Origin: Leishmania infantum JPCM5
Lineage: Eukaryota; Euglenozoa; Kinetoplastea; Trypanosomatida; Trypanosomatidae
Length of the DNA: 64,000 nucleotides
Assembly: GCF_000002875.2 (NCBI RefSeq)
Contig: NC_009414.2
Coordinates: 411,001-475,000, forward strand
Reading direction: 5' to 3'
The notes beneath the pieces were generated by a model. It saw only the letters and a list, made by a program, of their open reading frames with translations, was not told the DNA's origin and searched no databases. The position numbers were made by a program, and so were the translations under genes. The number at the start of each line of letters is the position of its first letter. The stretch's first letter is position 1. This document shows, piece by piece, positions 38,747 to 48,455 of this stretch.

Positions 38747-39726
38747 GAGCGCCGCCGAGCGCGGCGTTGTGTTACACAGTCTTCGATGCACCGGTGCGCC
38801 TGCGTTTGCCAGTAGCGGTGACTCGCTCTGGCCGTGCCGTTTCGGTCTCCGGGGTGTTCTGTAGCGGGGTTCTTCCTTGGGTTCTCCCCGTGCCGTAAAC
38901 GGCACCTATCCCTGTCCTGCTTTAGCGGACTGCATGCTCCCTGCTCTATCACGCGCCCGACACACGGGCGCCGGGGCGTGCGCGTGTGCACGCTTATCCT
39001 TTCCGTGATCTGCTATGAAAACAGAAACCGCCCATAGAAAACGAAGAGATTTGTCTTTTATGTGTGCGCGGATAGCTTCACGTCGTCGACGGTGTGCGTC
39101 CCTGGGCCTCTCTCGCATGGTGCGTCGTCAGCCATGCAGGAACGAAGCGGGAACGAGGCGGGGGTTTTGAGGAGGCGCTGCGCCTTTGTGTGCCGGCACG
39201 CGCCACAGCCACGAAGGCGAAAGCACGAGAGCGTGTGGTGGCAGGCACTGGGTAAAGCGTTCCTCTAAGACACGCACGCCATCGCGGCGCCCTGCGCGGG
39301 CACAGCAATGAAGCCTCCCCAGCGCCGTTTCTCGAGTCTCATTCCCATGATGGCAACCGACATCCGTTTCCCCCTTCGCCCCTATGCGGTGCTGCGCGCA
39401 CGTGAATAGTGGCCGGCATGAACGGGGCGTACGCGTTTGGGTGCACGTTGCCATTCTACTGAGGATCGTCCGCCTGAATCCTACCCCCTCGCCTCTTCCT
39501 CCTCTTCTTCCTCTCTCCTCTCGCGCCCTTCCCCTTCGCCAGTCCCACACCGTGTGCGATCGGCGACGAGTGGCCAACACGAAAAGGATTACAACAAAGC
39601 AAGGAGGTGAAAGGACTGCGTCTCTGCCTCTCTTTCTGACGCGCCCTTCTTCCTCTTCCTATCGCACACGCGACGAGGGGCGGTGGGGGACTGCTCAAGC
39701 ACCCTCTGCCTCCGCCGCGTTCTCCG

Positions 39727-39766
<40 letters not shown>

Positions 39767-40106
39767 GAGCGCTTCAGCCCAAATCTCCAGTAGAGCGAAA
39801 CACGCGCAGACCAACGTCAAACAGGAAAGGAAAGGGAGCGCAGACAGTGCATAGCCTTCACGGCGACGGTTATGAGTGGTTACCATCGCCGTCACAGAGC
39901 ACAAACGAAAAGCAACCATAGAACACGGAGGGAGGCACAGAGGCGGTGCCTAGGCACGCGCGCACCGACAGCGCACGAAGGGGGACGCATGTGTGCGTGT
40001 GTGTGTGTTTGCGCGTGCGGTGCTGCGTTTCTCCATCGACTTCAGCAGTACCTTTCGACCTTAGACGACTTACTCCCTGCAGCGTCCCTCTGCCTCTCTC
40101 TCGCGT
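38747..40106 (+). other. 1.4 kb intergenic region
   Basis: No gene recognised. It contains (CA)17 at 39730-39764, a (GT) run near 39994-40008 and pyrimidine tracts at 39478-39540 and 40083-40104. Candidate acceptors for the next gene are AG 40063-40064 and 40081-40082. Confidence 0.6.
39730..39764. repeat. (CA)17 microsatellite
   Basis: Uninterrupted CA/AC run of 35 bases in the spacer. Confidence 0.92.
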
Positions 40107-43100
40107 ATGCCTCCCAGGCGAGGCCGGGCCCCGGTGCACAACCGAAACGACGAGACGCAGCGTCTTCCTGGTGACGCGGCACTACCGTCGCTGGCGGCCG
40201 CGTCTGCACGTCGTCCACACCACCTCGTCTCTCGTCTCTATCCCCCGTGGGGCAGTGGTGCACATGGGATTGCCCTTCGCACGAGTGGAGTGACTCCCAA
40301 CATCCCCACCATCGCCAGCAAGGACGAGCCACCGGCCTCTGCCGCGACCGCTCCTGTGACGGTGGAGAACAGGACCCTGGGTGCGGAAACGCACGGCACT
40401 GCATCCGTCCATCCTGGCCGAGGGCGCGCTGGACTTTCCACTCGTGTCAGCGGAAGCGTCAGAAGAAAGGCGGGATCAGCGAGGAGGACCGCACCAAGTC
40501 GAAGGGCCGGCGGTCGTCTCCCTCCAGCGGCACACAAGCGACCCCGATCGACATCGACTGCCTCCTTCGCGGCGCCTGTTGAGGTGGAGGAGAAGGTCGC
40601 AGGCAGCAGTGACGACGCCGAGGCCGGCGACGATAGTGGCGTGGAAGCCGTTCACACCGGCAGTGATGGAGAGCGACCCGCAGAGACAGCGTCGTGCACC
40701 AGCGAGATGCCACCGGCAGTCATGCAGCTTTCCTCGTCGTCGTCGTCCTCCCCGTCCCTATCTCCGTCACCGATGGTGACCGAACGCAAAGTACTGAAAG
40801 GCGGCGACGGCGGTGGAGGCGATGCGGCGAGGCGCACCGGCTTCACTTCATGTGGGGCGATTACACCTGCTGAAGTCGCGTCCCATGCCACTGAATGCCA
40901 CAGCCACCGCCTTCCTCAGGTGCAGGTCCCTTCGTCATCGGCGAGGGCGCCGGCCACCGTCGAAGAGGTTGCTGTTTCTCCCGTGAGGCTCAGCGACACG
41001 GTTACGCCGCAGAAGCCGCCGCAGCACTACACCGCCTCCACGGCAGACAGCAAGGTGCTCTTTGCCGAGGACGAAGACGAGGAGGGAGAGGATGAGGGGC
41101 GGCAGCCGTGGCGTCCCAACCACCTCCGCGCGGCCAGCGGTGACCCGCAGCGGCCGGCGCGTGCTGAGGAGGTGGATCATGTGCTTGGAGAGCTGTCGGA
41201 ATGCTCGTCGATCACCTCTGCTCGTCCGCAAGCACCGCGACGCTCTTCGGATACGAGCGGCAGCCACGACGACCGTGTGCCACACCCCAGATGCGCTCCG
41301 ACGGAGAGCGACAAGGAAGTGCGGTGTGGGCCGCTTGACGTGAAGTACACCGACAACACCGCCGCCAGAGGCGCCAAAGCCGTACTCGGCGGCGAGGATG
41401 ATGAGAAGGCGAGGCGGCAAACGTGCGCCGCGTGCACGACGCCGTCCTTAAAGCCCGCTTGTCCAGACTTGAGCGAGGGCAGCGTCACTCCGGTGCTCGA
41501 GGGTCACACATGGGGCGCGGCAAGCGCGTCCGCGACGTTTACGGAAACGCTCGCAGTGCAAGACTTGTCTCTCCTCCCCGGCGAGAGCGGGGGTGGTGCC
41601 ACCCTTGACGTTGGCGGTGTCGCGAACGGCGGCGGCTATGTGTACACGCCATTGCTGTCTTCGTCCACAGGTCAGCGCACGCCGTACTCGGCGATCGCGA
41701 ACGCGGGGGCGTCTGCTCGGCTGCGTGGCGACACACTTGGGGTGACAGCGCCAGAGGAAGTGCTGTTGGGCGAAGGACTTATATCCCCACCAGTAAAGCG
41801 GACCACGGCTACTCCACAGCAAGTTACCCACGGTGTGGAAGTGGCGGCAGAGGACGGCACTGAGACCCGTTCCGGAGCCGGAGAAACCGGAGCTGGGCCG
41901 TCTCGAGCTCACGGGAAGCCCTTGGCCATGGATGGCTCGAGTTCATCAACGACGTTCTTGCCTACCCTGTCTTCCGCTACGCTGTGCGCTGTGACCGGTG
42001 GCGGCGAGGCGAGCGGCTTCGGACAGAACATGAATACGCCCCCATCACACTCTTCGGCGGACGGCGCCGTCTCAATGACGGACGAACAGCCGCCGCCGCC
42101 GCCGCCGCCGCGCGTATCTATAACCCCGTCATCACCGTCGCTTCCCCCTAGCTCTCTCCCCTCTACGCTTGACGACGGACTCTGGAAGGAGAGTGCAAAG
42201 TCCGCGCAGGCGGACGTGGTGGACACCGATGCCGTGACCCCAGGCCGCTGTACCCCAAACGGGCAGGGCGCCAGTGGTGACGCTCCTGCTCCCCTTGCTC
42301 CGTCGGTCGCTGTTGCACAGCACGAGACGGTGCCGATCGACCCATTCCTGAGCACACCGCCACAGTTCAAGGGAGAATCTCCTGTGGTTGAAAAGGACGC
42401 CAGCGGCGGCGGCGCGCGCGTGCGTCGTTCTCCAGAGCGCTCAGGCTGCGAAGATGCCGGAAAAGGTGACCACTCGCCTGCTGTGTTTGGCTTTTTGACT
42501 CGCACTCCGCCCCGGTCGGCGAAGAAGTCTGCGATGGGTTTAACATCCACGATTACCGGCGCGGACGTGGACATGCGGGTTTTGAGGGTTGGCACGCAGG
42601 TGGAGGGCCGCTGGGGACGACAGTGGTTTCCGGCGGTGATCAGCGAAGCCCCGCGGAACGGCTTTGTGCAGGTTGAGTGGGAGGAAGACGGCTCACGACT
42701 CCACTTGCGACTTCGCGAGGTGCGACTGTTGCCTGGCGCTGCAGCTGCGAAGAGGGCAGGTGCCGTGCCCGCGATCCATGAGGCCGATAGGTGTGCTGCT
42801 TCAGTAGGTGGTGGGGCTGCTGCGACGGAAGGCGCGCATGGCGTGCTGACTGCGACCCAACTTGTGGCACTCATGGAAGAGGAGGACGCCCAGGACAGCC
42901 GATACCAGCCGGAGCCGCCGCACGTCCGTCCCTCCGCTTCACACAGGGAGACATCGCCGCCCATGACGACATCTGTGGGCAAGCAAGTGGATAGGAGCGG
43001 TGGGGAAGGCGGTGAGGGGGCCGAGGAGGATGTGGTGGTGCGCCCGCTTGGTGTTAGCCGCGCGTGTGGGAGGGCTGGACGTGGTGTATATGCTGTGAAC

Positions 43101-45917
43101 GCGGACGGTGACGCTCACCCGGATCGCGCAAGCAGCGCGGCGTCCTCCGCTGGCGCCGCCACCACCCGTTCGCCGTCGCGCTCTCCTGTGCCGACGTACG
43201 CGGCACCCGGTGTGCCGCCGTGCGAGGTGCACCCCTCGTCCCTCTGTATCTTTCTCCCACAAACGGTGAGGCGCGACCTCCTGCAGGGCGAGGGCCCTCC
43301 GTCTGCATCGGCCTTTTCTTCTTCTTTTCGCTACCACGCGGGCCCGGCGACAGAGCTGCAGCGGCGCACCGAGCTTCAGCGTATCTTGCACTTCTTGACC
43401 AGCGCCGGGACGATCGTGATCGACTCCGTGGCACAGGCGGACAACATGGCCGCCCAGCTCGGCGACAGTGGCGACGTGAAGGGAACCTCCTTCACCAGCC
43501 ACTTGTCCTCGCTGGCTGCGGGCCAGCTCCACAGCGCCGACTCGTCGCCGATGCAGGGAGAAAAGACGACGAAGGCGGTTGCCGGAAGTGGCGGAAAGCG
43601 GGGGACAGTGGGGCGCGCGTCACTGCCTCGCCGGAGCATGGCGTCTGCCGTCGCTGCTGCTTCCCATGCACAGCGTTCGGCACCGAGGTACTTCGTCTTT
43701 CTCGTTTCTTCTGCGACTGCTCTTGTGGGCGGCAGCGCGGAGGCGTCTGAGAAGCTGGACCAGCTGCAGGATGTGTTGCCCGTGGTGTGCTTGGCGCATG
43801 CATTGGGCGTCTCAGCGATTCACGCCTCGTGGCTGTGGGGCATTGCCCCCGGCACCGCGCGAGTGAAGCTGCCCACGCCGGCGGACCAAGTCGAGCTGTT
43901 GCCGAGCGCTGCCCCGGAGACATGGGGTGCGTGGAAGGCCACTCGCGCTGGCGCTCCATCGACGAAGGCGGCGCCACTACCGCTGCGCTTCGCACCGCTT
44001 GCAGTGAAGGACCGCTGGCTCAGCGCCAAAAACGTTGCCTTTGTCGCGCGGGATGACCGAATGGAGATGTGGCTCAACGCCGCCGGGGCGACCGTCACGG
44101 CAGAGTTGGCGCCGTCGCTGCCCTCTCACGTCGCTCGCCAGAGCTTGCCACGGGGCAGCAGCCGACCGTCAGCCTCCGTTGCGGGTGCTCTGCTTGGGCG
44201 CAGCCCCGGCAGCGCACTTCCGCGGTGCCATTCCGAGTCCCCTTCACGCTCACTGCTGCTCAAGCAGCTGCGCGCGGAGCAGACGCCGGACTTCGTCTAC
44301 GTACCCGATGATGTGACCGTGCCGCTGGACTTGGATCGTTTGGGCAGCGTCCCAGTGCTCCAAGTCTCGTGGCTGGCTGAAGGCATCGAGCAGCATTACC
44401 GCCATTGCTGCAACCCAACCTCGTCAGCGGAGCCGGTGCTGCCAAAACCGCCGTCGCTGACCTCCGTGTGGCGGACAATTCTTCATGCGAAGCCTCCGAA
44501 GGGAAGCCACACAAGACGTTCCAACACGCCATCCCAGCCAGGCCGTGCGCAATCTTCTCCGTCATCTCCGTCGCCGAGGCCGGCGGTGAACGATGAGGAG
44601 AAGCGCAGCGTCTCAGAAGGCGCGCGTAGCCGCAAGGCAGCCGCAGCGTCTACCCTCGGGAACGAGAGGGACCGCCTGAGTCACCACGGCAGTGACGTGG
44701 TGCATCCGGCGTCGGTGCCCCCGCTTGCAAACGACAGGAGCGAGAGTGGTGATGGTGTGGCTCCATCTGCCTTCCCGCCAAGCGCGAAGGGCGGCGACAT
44801 GGATGAAGGTGTCGGTGACACCGTTGGCGCGCTAAGGGGGAGCCTCAACGAGGAGGAGGACGCGCTGACGATGCGCATCAGCGGCGGTGATGCGCAGGAG
44901 CCGCTTCCGCGTGAGGCGGAGGATTTTGTCAGCGCAAGGGGGCCCGAAGGCGCTGCTGCGGAGCGTGGCAGCGCAGAAGCGGAGAAGGATGTCATGCTAA
45001 GGCTGGCCGGTGCCACCGGAGCGACTGCGGAAGCTCTGTCAGATGCAGTGGTCTCTACTGAGCCCTCTGCGTGCACCTTTCATCCGGCCATCGTCATTGG
45101 GGAGGACTATTACTTCACGCTGTCCGCGCCACAACCTCCACCTCCTCCATCGTTGTCCCCGCATGGCCCGTCACACCCCCACGTCCCCCCTCCTGCGCTG
45201 CCGACGGCGACAATTGTGCTGGGCCAAGTCGTGGACTTGCAAGTTGTCGCGCCGCCGTCGCCGCTGCTGCGCCAGCACCTCTGTACGGACGGCGCCGCTT
45301 CATCGTTGACCTTCTCACAACCGCAGTGTCGGTGCCGCGTGACGCTGCAGCTGTACGAGCCCAAGTACATCTCCATGCATATTGACCCCCGCTCTGGAGA
45401 GGTGGTGCACCAGACCACTGTTTATCTTGTCCGGCGCTGGGCCACTGTCTCGGGCACGTCGCTGCTATTCGACACACCCGTATACGTGATCACCACGGCC
45501 GCACGGTCGCACGTCTACTTTTTGGAAGAGGTAGAGGACGAGGTGACGGCGCGAGGCGTGAGCGATGGCGCGCACCAATCCTGTCTGCGGCAACAGTCGG
45601 TCTGCGGCGCCGTCTCGACGCCGCCGGCCTCAGACTTATTCCATGGTGCGGCCAGGGCGACGACGGACGGCACCCTCTCTCCGCATTTCCATGGTCGGCG
45701 CTCCCTGTCGAAGGTAGCCATGACATCTTCATCGCCAGTTCCGACGTGCCCGATAACCAGGGGGTGTCCCCCGACACCGCCGGCACCGTTCTCTCTCACT
45801 CAGAGCGTCGCGAACGGGCGCCCTCGCCGAGACGCACTTGCTCCGTCGAGGACATCTGAGGGAGCGGCGCGGGACGGTAGCGGTGGCGGCGTTGACGAGC
45901 GACGACGTCCCGATTGA
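40107..45917 (+). CDS. Tudor and tandem-BRCT protein, 53BP1/Crb2-like
   Basis: A 1,936-residue protein, mostly disordered, with three compact regions. A Tudor-like module (about 827-880) reads RVGTQVEGRWGRQWFPAVIS then FVQVEWEEDGSRLHLRLREV. Its W836, W840/F841 and the VEWEEDG strand sit where 53BP1 and Crb2 build the methyl-lysine cage. A tandem BRCT region follows. The first repeat (about 1045-1255) has RYFVFLVSS and HASWLWG; the second (about 1303-1432) has NVAFVARDDRMEMWLNAAGA, DFVYVPDD and VLQVSWLAEGIEQ. A third beta-rich domain (about 1653-1813), AIVIGEDYYF to VYFLEEVEDEV, may be BAH-like. Tudor followed by tandem BRCT is the architecture of DNA-damage mediators 53BP1, Crb2 and Rad9. The role is inferred. 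A Pro7 tract is coded at 42090-42111. The start is the ATG at 40107; later ATGs cannot be excluded. Confidence 0.72.
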   Translation: MPPRRGRAPVHNRNDETQRLPGDAALPSLAAASARRPHHLVSRLYPPWGSGAHGIALRTSGVTPNIPTIASKDEPPASAATAPVTVENRTLGAETHGTASVHPGRGRAGLSTRVSGSVRRKAGSARRTAPSRRAGGRLPPAAHKRPRSTSTASFAAPVEVEEKVAGSSDDAEAGDDSGVEAVHTGSDGERPAETASCTSEMPPAVMQLSSSSSSSPSLSPSPMVTERKVLKGGDGGGGDAARRTGFTSCGAITPAEVASHATECHSHRLPQVQVPSSSARAPATVEEVAVSPVRLSDTVTPQKPPQHYTASTADSKVLFAEDEDEEGEDEGRQPWRPNHLRAASGDPQRPARAEEVDHVLGELSECSSITSARPQAPRRSSDTSGSHDDRVPHPRCAPTESDKEVRCGPLDVKYTDNTAARGAKAVLGGEDDEKARRQTCAACTTPSLKPACPDLSEGSVTPVLEGHTWGAASASATFTETLAVQDLSLLPGESGGGATLDVGGVANGGGYVYTPLLSSSTGQRTPYSAIANAGASARLRGDTLGVTAPEEVLLGEGLISPPVKRTTATPQQVTHGVEVAAEDGTETRSGAGETGAGPSRAHGKPLAMDGSSSSTTFLPTLSSATLCAVTGGGEASGFGQNMNTPPSHSSADGAVSMTDEQPPPPPPPRVSITPSSPSLPPSSLPSTLDDGLWKESAKSAQADVVDTDAVTPGRCTPNGQGASGDAPAPLAPSVAVAQHETVPIDPFLSTPPQFKGESPVVEKDASGGGARVRRSPERSGCEDAGKGDHSPAVFGFLTRTPPRSAKKSAMGLTSTITGADVDMRVLRVGTQVEGRWGRQWFPAVISEAPRNGFVQVEWEEDGSRLHLRLREVRLLPGAAAAKRAGAVPAIHEADRCAASVGGGAAATEGAHGVLTATQLVALMEEEDAQDSRYQPEPPHVRPSASHRETSPPMTTSVGKQVDRSGGEGGEGAEEDVVVRPLGVSRACGRAGRGVYAVNADGDAHPDRASSAASSAGAATTRSPSRSPVPTYAAPGVPPCEVHPSSLCIFLPQTVRRDLLQGEGPPSASAFSSSFRYHAGPATELQRRTELQRILHFLTSAGTIVIDSVAQADNMAAQLGDSGDVKGTSFTSHLSSLAAGQLHSADSSPMQGEKTTKAVAGSGGKRGTVGRASLPRRSMASAVAAASHAQRSAPRYFVFLVSSATALVGGSAEASEKLDQLQDVLPVVCLAHALGVSAIHASWLWGIAPGTARVKLPTPADQVELLPSAAPETWGAWKATRAGAPSTKAAPLPLRFAPLAVKDRWLSAKNVAFVARDDRMEMWLNAAGATVTAELAPSLPSHVARQSLPRGSSRPSASVAGALLGRSPGSALPRCHSESPSRSLLLKQLRAEQTPDFVYVPDDVTVPLDLDRLGSVPVLQVSWLAEGIEQHYRHCCNPTSSAEPVLPKPPSLTSVWRTILHAKPPKGSHTRRSNTPSQPGRAQSSPSSPSPRPAVNDEEKRSVSEGARSRKAAAASTLGNERDRLSHHGSDVVHPASVPPLANDRSESGDGVAPSAFPPSAKGGDMDEGVGDTVGALRGSLNEEEDALTMRISGGDAQEPLPREAEDFVSARGPEGAAAERGSAEAEKDVMLRLAGATGATAEALSDAVVSTEPSACTFHPAIVIGEDYYFTLSAPQPPPPPSLSPHGPSHPHVPPPALPTATIVLGQVVDLQVVAPPSPLLRQHLCTDGAASSLTFSQPQCRCRVTLQLYEPKYISMHIDPRSGEVVHQTTVYLVRRWATVSGTSLLFDTPVYVITTAARSHVYFLEEVEDEVTARGVSDGAHQSCLRQQSVCGAVSTPPASDLFHGAARATTDGTLSPHFHGRRSLSKVAMTSSSPVPTCPITRGCPPTPPAPFSLTQSVANGRPRRDALAPSRTSEGAARDGSGGGVDERRRPD

Positions 45918-46880
45918 GCTTTACACGCGGCCAAGGCGATGCAGATAACCCCCAGGGGCGATGCTTAGAGATCGCCGGAGAGAGAGGTGTCAGCGCGCAG
46001 AGGGCGATCGGCGGGCGGAGCGCGAGCGCGTCAGAGCGGCGAGCCAGTGCGGCTGCCTCCAAATCCCCCGAGGTTGACACGAATAACGGTGCTCGACAGG
46101 AATGAGCAAGTATCGCTACCTCCGACCTTCGATCTGGCGGTGCTGGACCTGTTAACCGCCGTCGACGGCACGCCTTCCTCGGTGAAGGCTCGCCCAGCAC
46201 GGCAGTCGCGGCAGCAATAGGTGTTACTGGGCAAACTACCCTCGGCCTCCGCACGCCTTCTCGCCGAGCTGTCACCTACACCTCGGTGGCAATACAGAGG
46301 CGCTTCGCCCCAACAGCCACATCTCCTCCTCTTCACGCAGCGCGCTTTAACTCTCCAAGGGTCATTCAGGGTGCCGGTCACTTGCGTCAGGGAGCGCTGA
46401 CGGCCTTTTCTCGTGCCGGCACCGTTCTTCTTTGTTGCTGGTGTTGATTCACCACTGGAATGTCGTTCTCGCCGCGGCTTTCGAGGCCCTCTTCCATCCG
46501 TGTCGTGTACTGACACGACCGCGTGTGCGTTGCGCTGCCGCTTCAATGCGCCTTTGGCATCGCCCTTTTGTCACCAGTCCTCCTTGACGTGATTACGCTT
46601 GTCCTAATACGTTGGGGTAATACCCTCCTGCCCTCCCTTCCTCATCCTTCCTCGGAAACCTCTTCTCTGTCTTCCCTCTATCTCGCATGCTGTGTTACGT
46701 GCTGTGCCTCTCGCCTCGGTATTCCGGCACAACACCGCCACATGCATGTGCTCGTGCGCCGGTGTGCGACCTCGACGACAACTTGTCGGTCTCTCCAGCT
46801 TCCGGCAAAGCGGTGCGCCCGTCGCCCACGGACACACATGCATACATGCGTACATGCAGACCGATAGACACACCACGAAG
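45918..46880 (+). other. 1.0 kb intergenic region
   Basis: No gene recognised. The left 300 bases are GC-rich and more complex than other spacers. Pyrimidine tracts at 46633-46686 and 46788-46796 precede the ABC gene. ATGs at 46838 and 46846 are out of frame with it; one at 46854 is in frame. Confidence 0.6.
46788..46798 (+). promoter_or_regulatory. Candidate spliced-leader acceptor for the ABC gene
   Basis: GGTCTCTCCAG with AG at 46797-46798 is the first AG after the pyrimidine-rich region. Use of it would leave two out-of-frame upstream ATGs (46838, 46846). The AG at 46858-46859 would remove them and give a 22-nt leader. Confidence 0.35.
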
Positions 46881-48455
46881 ATGGGACCGGAGACCATACT
46901 GGCGGTCGACGATGTCTCCTTCCAATACCCCAACGCACCTGCCGCTTCGTTGAGGCAGGTGAGCGTTACGGCCTATCGCGGAGATCGAATTCTCGTGATC
47001 GGGCACAACGGGAGCGGCAAGTCGACACTGCTGTCTCTTCTCGCAGGCCGGCGAAAACCGCAATCAGGGCGTGTGCGCGTGCTCGGACGCGATCCGTTTG
47101 ACGACACCAGTGTAGCTCAGCACATCTCCATGATTGGTGCACCATGGCCACCCGAGGCGGTGTTCGGCAACACTGTGGACCGCGTGGCCTCGCCGGCGCC
47201 GGTACCAGAGCGAAAGGCGAGTATCGCCGACGCGCTGCACCTACGCCTCTCCCGCTTCTTGGAGAAGATGAGCTGGGGCGAAAGGAGACGGGTTCAGATC
47301 CTTTATGGCATGCTCTACCCCGCCACCGTGTACCTCCTCGACGAGTGCAGCACCGACATCGACGTTGCAGAGCGGCGCACTGTGCTGGAACTGGTACGGC
47401 AGGAGTGCGAGGCGAAGGACGGGTGCTGCGTGTATGCGACCCACATTCTCGACGGAATTGAAGGCTGGGCCACCCACCTGCTGCTCATGGAGGGGGGCCG
47501 TGCGGTGGACTTCAAGGCGGTGGAAAAGCTCACCATGCCCTTGGAGGACTACGCGCTCCAGTTCATGAGCAAGCGCGCCCACGCTGCTCGCGGCTTCGAC
47601 GCCGTGGCGGCGCCGTCGCTGTCGCAGGGGAGTTCTGCGGCCATTTCAACGACGTTGTCAGCTTGCCCAACGACATCTTCAGCCGCCTACCCAACCCCTT
47701 CGACAGCCGACGCGCCGGTCACGTATTGGCCACGAGGGCACGCGGACGAGAAGCGAAGCGAAATCGTCATCAACTGTGCGCAGCTGAACTATAAGGATGT
47801 GTTTAAGAACTTGTCGTTTCAGGTGTTCCGCGGCGAGCGGGTGCTGCTGTGCGGCGGTAACGGCACTGGCAAGTCCACCTTGCTGAACATGCTTGGCGGA
47901 AAGCAGTTCTTTGACAACCGCCACGGCTCTCTCTCCGTGCTTGGTAAGCGGTGCTACGATGACATGCTGCTGAACGCTCTTGTCAGCTACGGCGGCGATT
48001 GGTGGACTGCCGTGCCCGGTGGGGAGGTGCACGTGCGCGAAATGCTCCAGCTTCGGACCTCTCGTGCCGAGCGCTTGCGTGAGATGCTGGCCGTGGACAT
48101 AGACTGGGATGTGCGACACATCAGCACTGGAGAGCAGAAGCGTGTGCAACTGCTCTTGCACTTGCTGGATGACAAGCCCGTCGTGCTGCTTGATGAGGCG
48201 ACCACCGACCTGGACGTTTATCAGCGCCACAGCCTCCTGCAGTTCCTCTACGAAGAGAGCGTGCAGCGCGGGGTGACAGTCGTCTACTCGACGCACATTT
48301 TCGGGGGTCTAGAGGGCTGGGCCAACGCTGCGGTACTACTGGACCGGACCATGCGCGGCGTTCATGCGGTGTGGCGCGCCTCTGAAGGGCAGCCCATCTC
48401 ACTGCAGCGCGTCGTCGATGCAATCGTTGCTCTTAAGGCGCGAGAAGCCTTTTGA
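46881..48455 (+). CDS. Tandem soluble ABC ATPase, CAF16/ABCI-like
   Basis: A 524-residue protein made of two ABC ATPase domains with no membrane segment. Domain 1 (about 1-225) has Walker A GHNGSGKST (K47), signature MSWGERR (about 130-136) and Walker B VYLLDE. Domain 2 (about 295-520) has GGNGTGKST (K331), signature STGEQKR (415-421) and VVLLDEATTDLDV. Both lack the usual LSGGQ but keep Gly-Glu, as in yeast CAF16 and plant ABCI20-type proteins. The family also shares the STHIFGGLEGWA phrase, present here in both halves as ATHILDGIEGWA and STHIFGGLEGWA. CAF16 is a single-domain factor associated with CCR4-NOT; here two copies are fused. Function inferred. An in-frame ATG at 46854 would add nine residues. 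Confidence 0.85.
   Translation: MGPETILAVDDVSFQYPNAPAASLRQVSVTAYRGDRILVIGHNGSGKSTLLSLLAGRRKPQSGRVRVLGRDPFDDTSVAQHISMIGAPWPPEAVFGNTVDRVASPAPVPERKASIADALHLRLSRFLEKMSWGERRRVQILYGMLYPATVYLLDECSTDIDVAERRTVLELVRQECEAKDGCCVYATHILDGIEGWATHLLLMEGGRAVDFKAVEKLTMPLEDYALQFMSKRAHAARGFDAVAAPSLSQGSSAAISTTLSACPTTSSAAYPTPSTADAPVTYWPRGHADEKRSEIVINCAQLNYKDVFKNLSFQVFRGERVLLCGGNGTGKSTLLNMLGGKQFFDNRHGSLSVLGKRCYDDMLLNALVSYGGDWWTAVPGGEVHVREMLQLRTSRAERLREMLAVDIDWDVRHISTGEQKRVQLLLHLLDDKPVVLLDEATTDLDVYQRHSLLQFLYEESVQRGVTVVYSTHIFGGLEGWANAAVLLDRTMRGVHAVWRASEGQPISLQRVVDAIVALKAREAF

Noticed and set aside
41909..42982. Long minus-strand frame of about 357 codons opposite the Tudor-BRCT gene
   Set aside because: GC-rich codon bias on the + strand leaves the complementary frame open. 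The product is Ser/Pro-rich without family resemblance and runs against the direction of all other genes.
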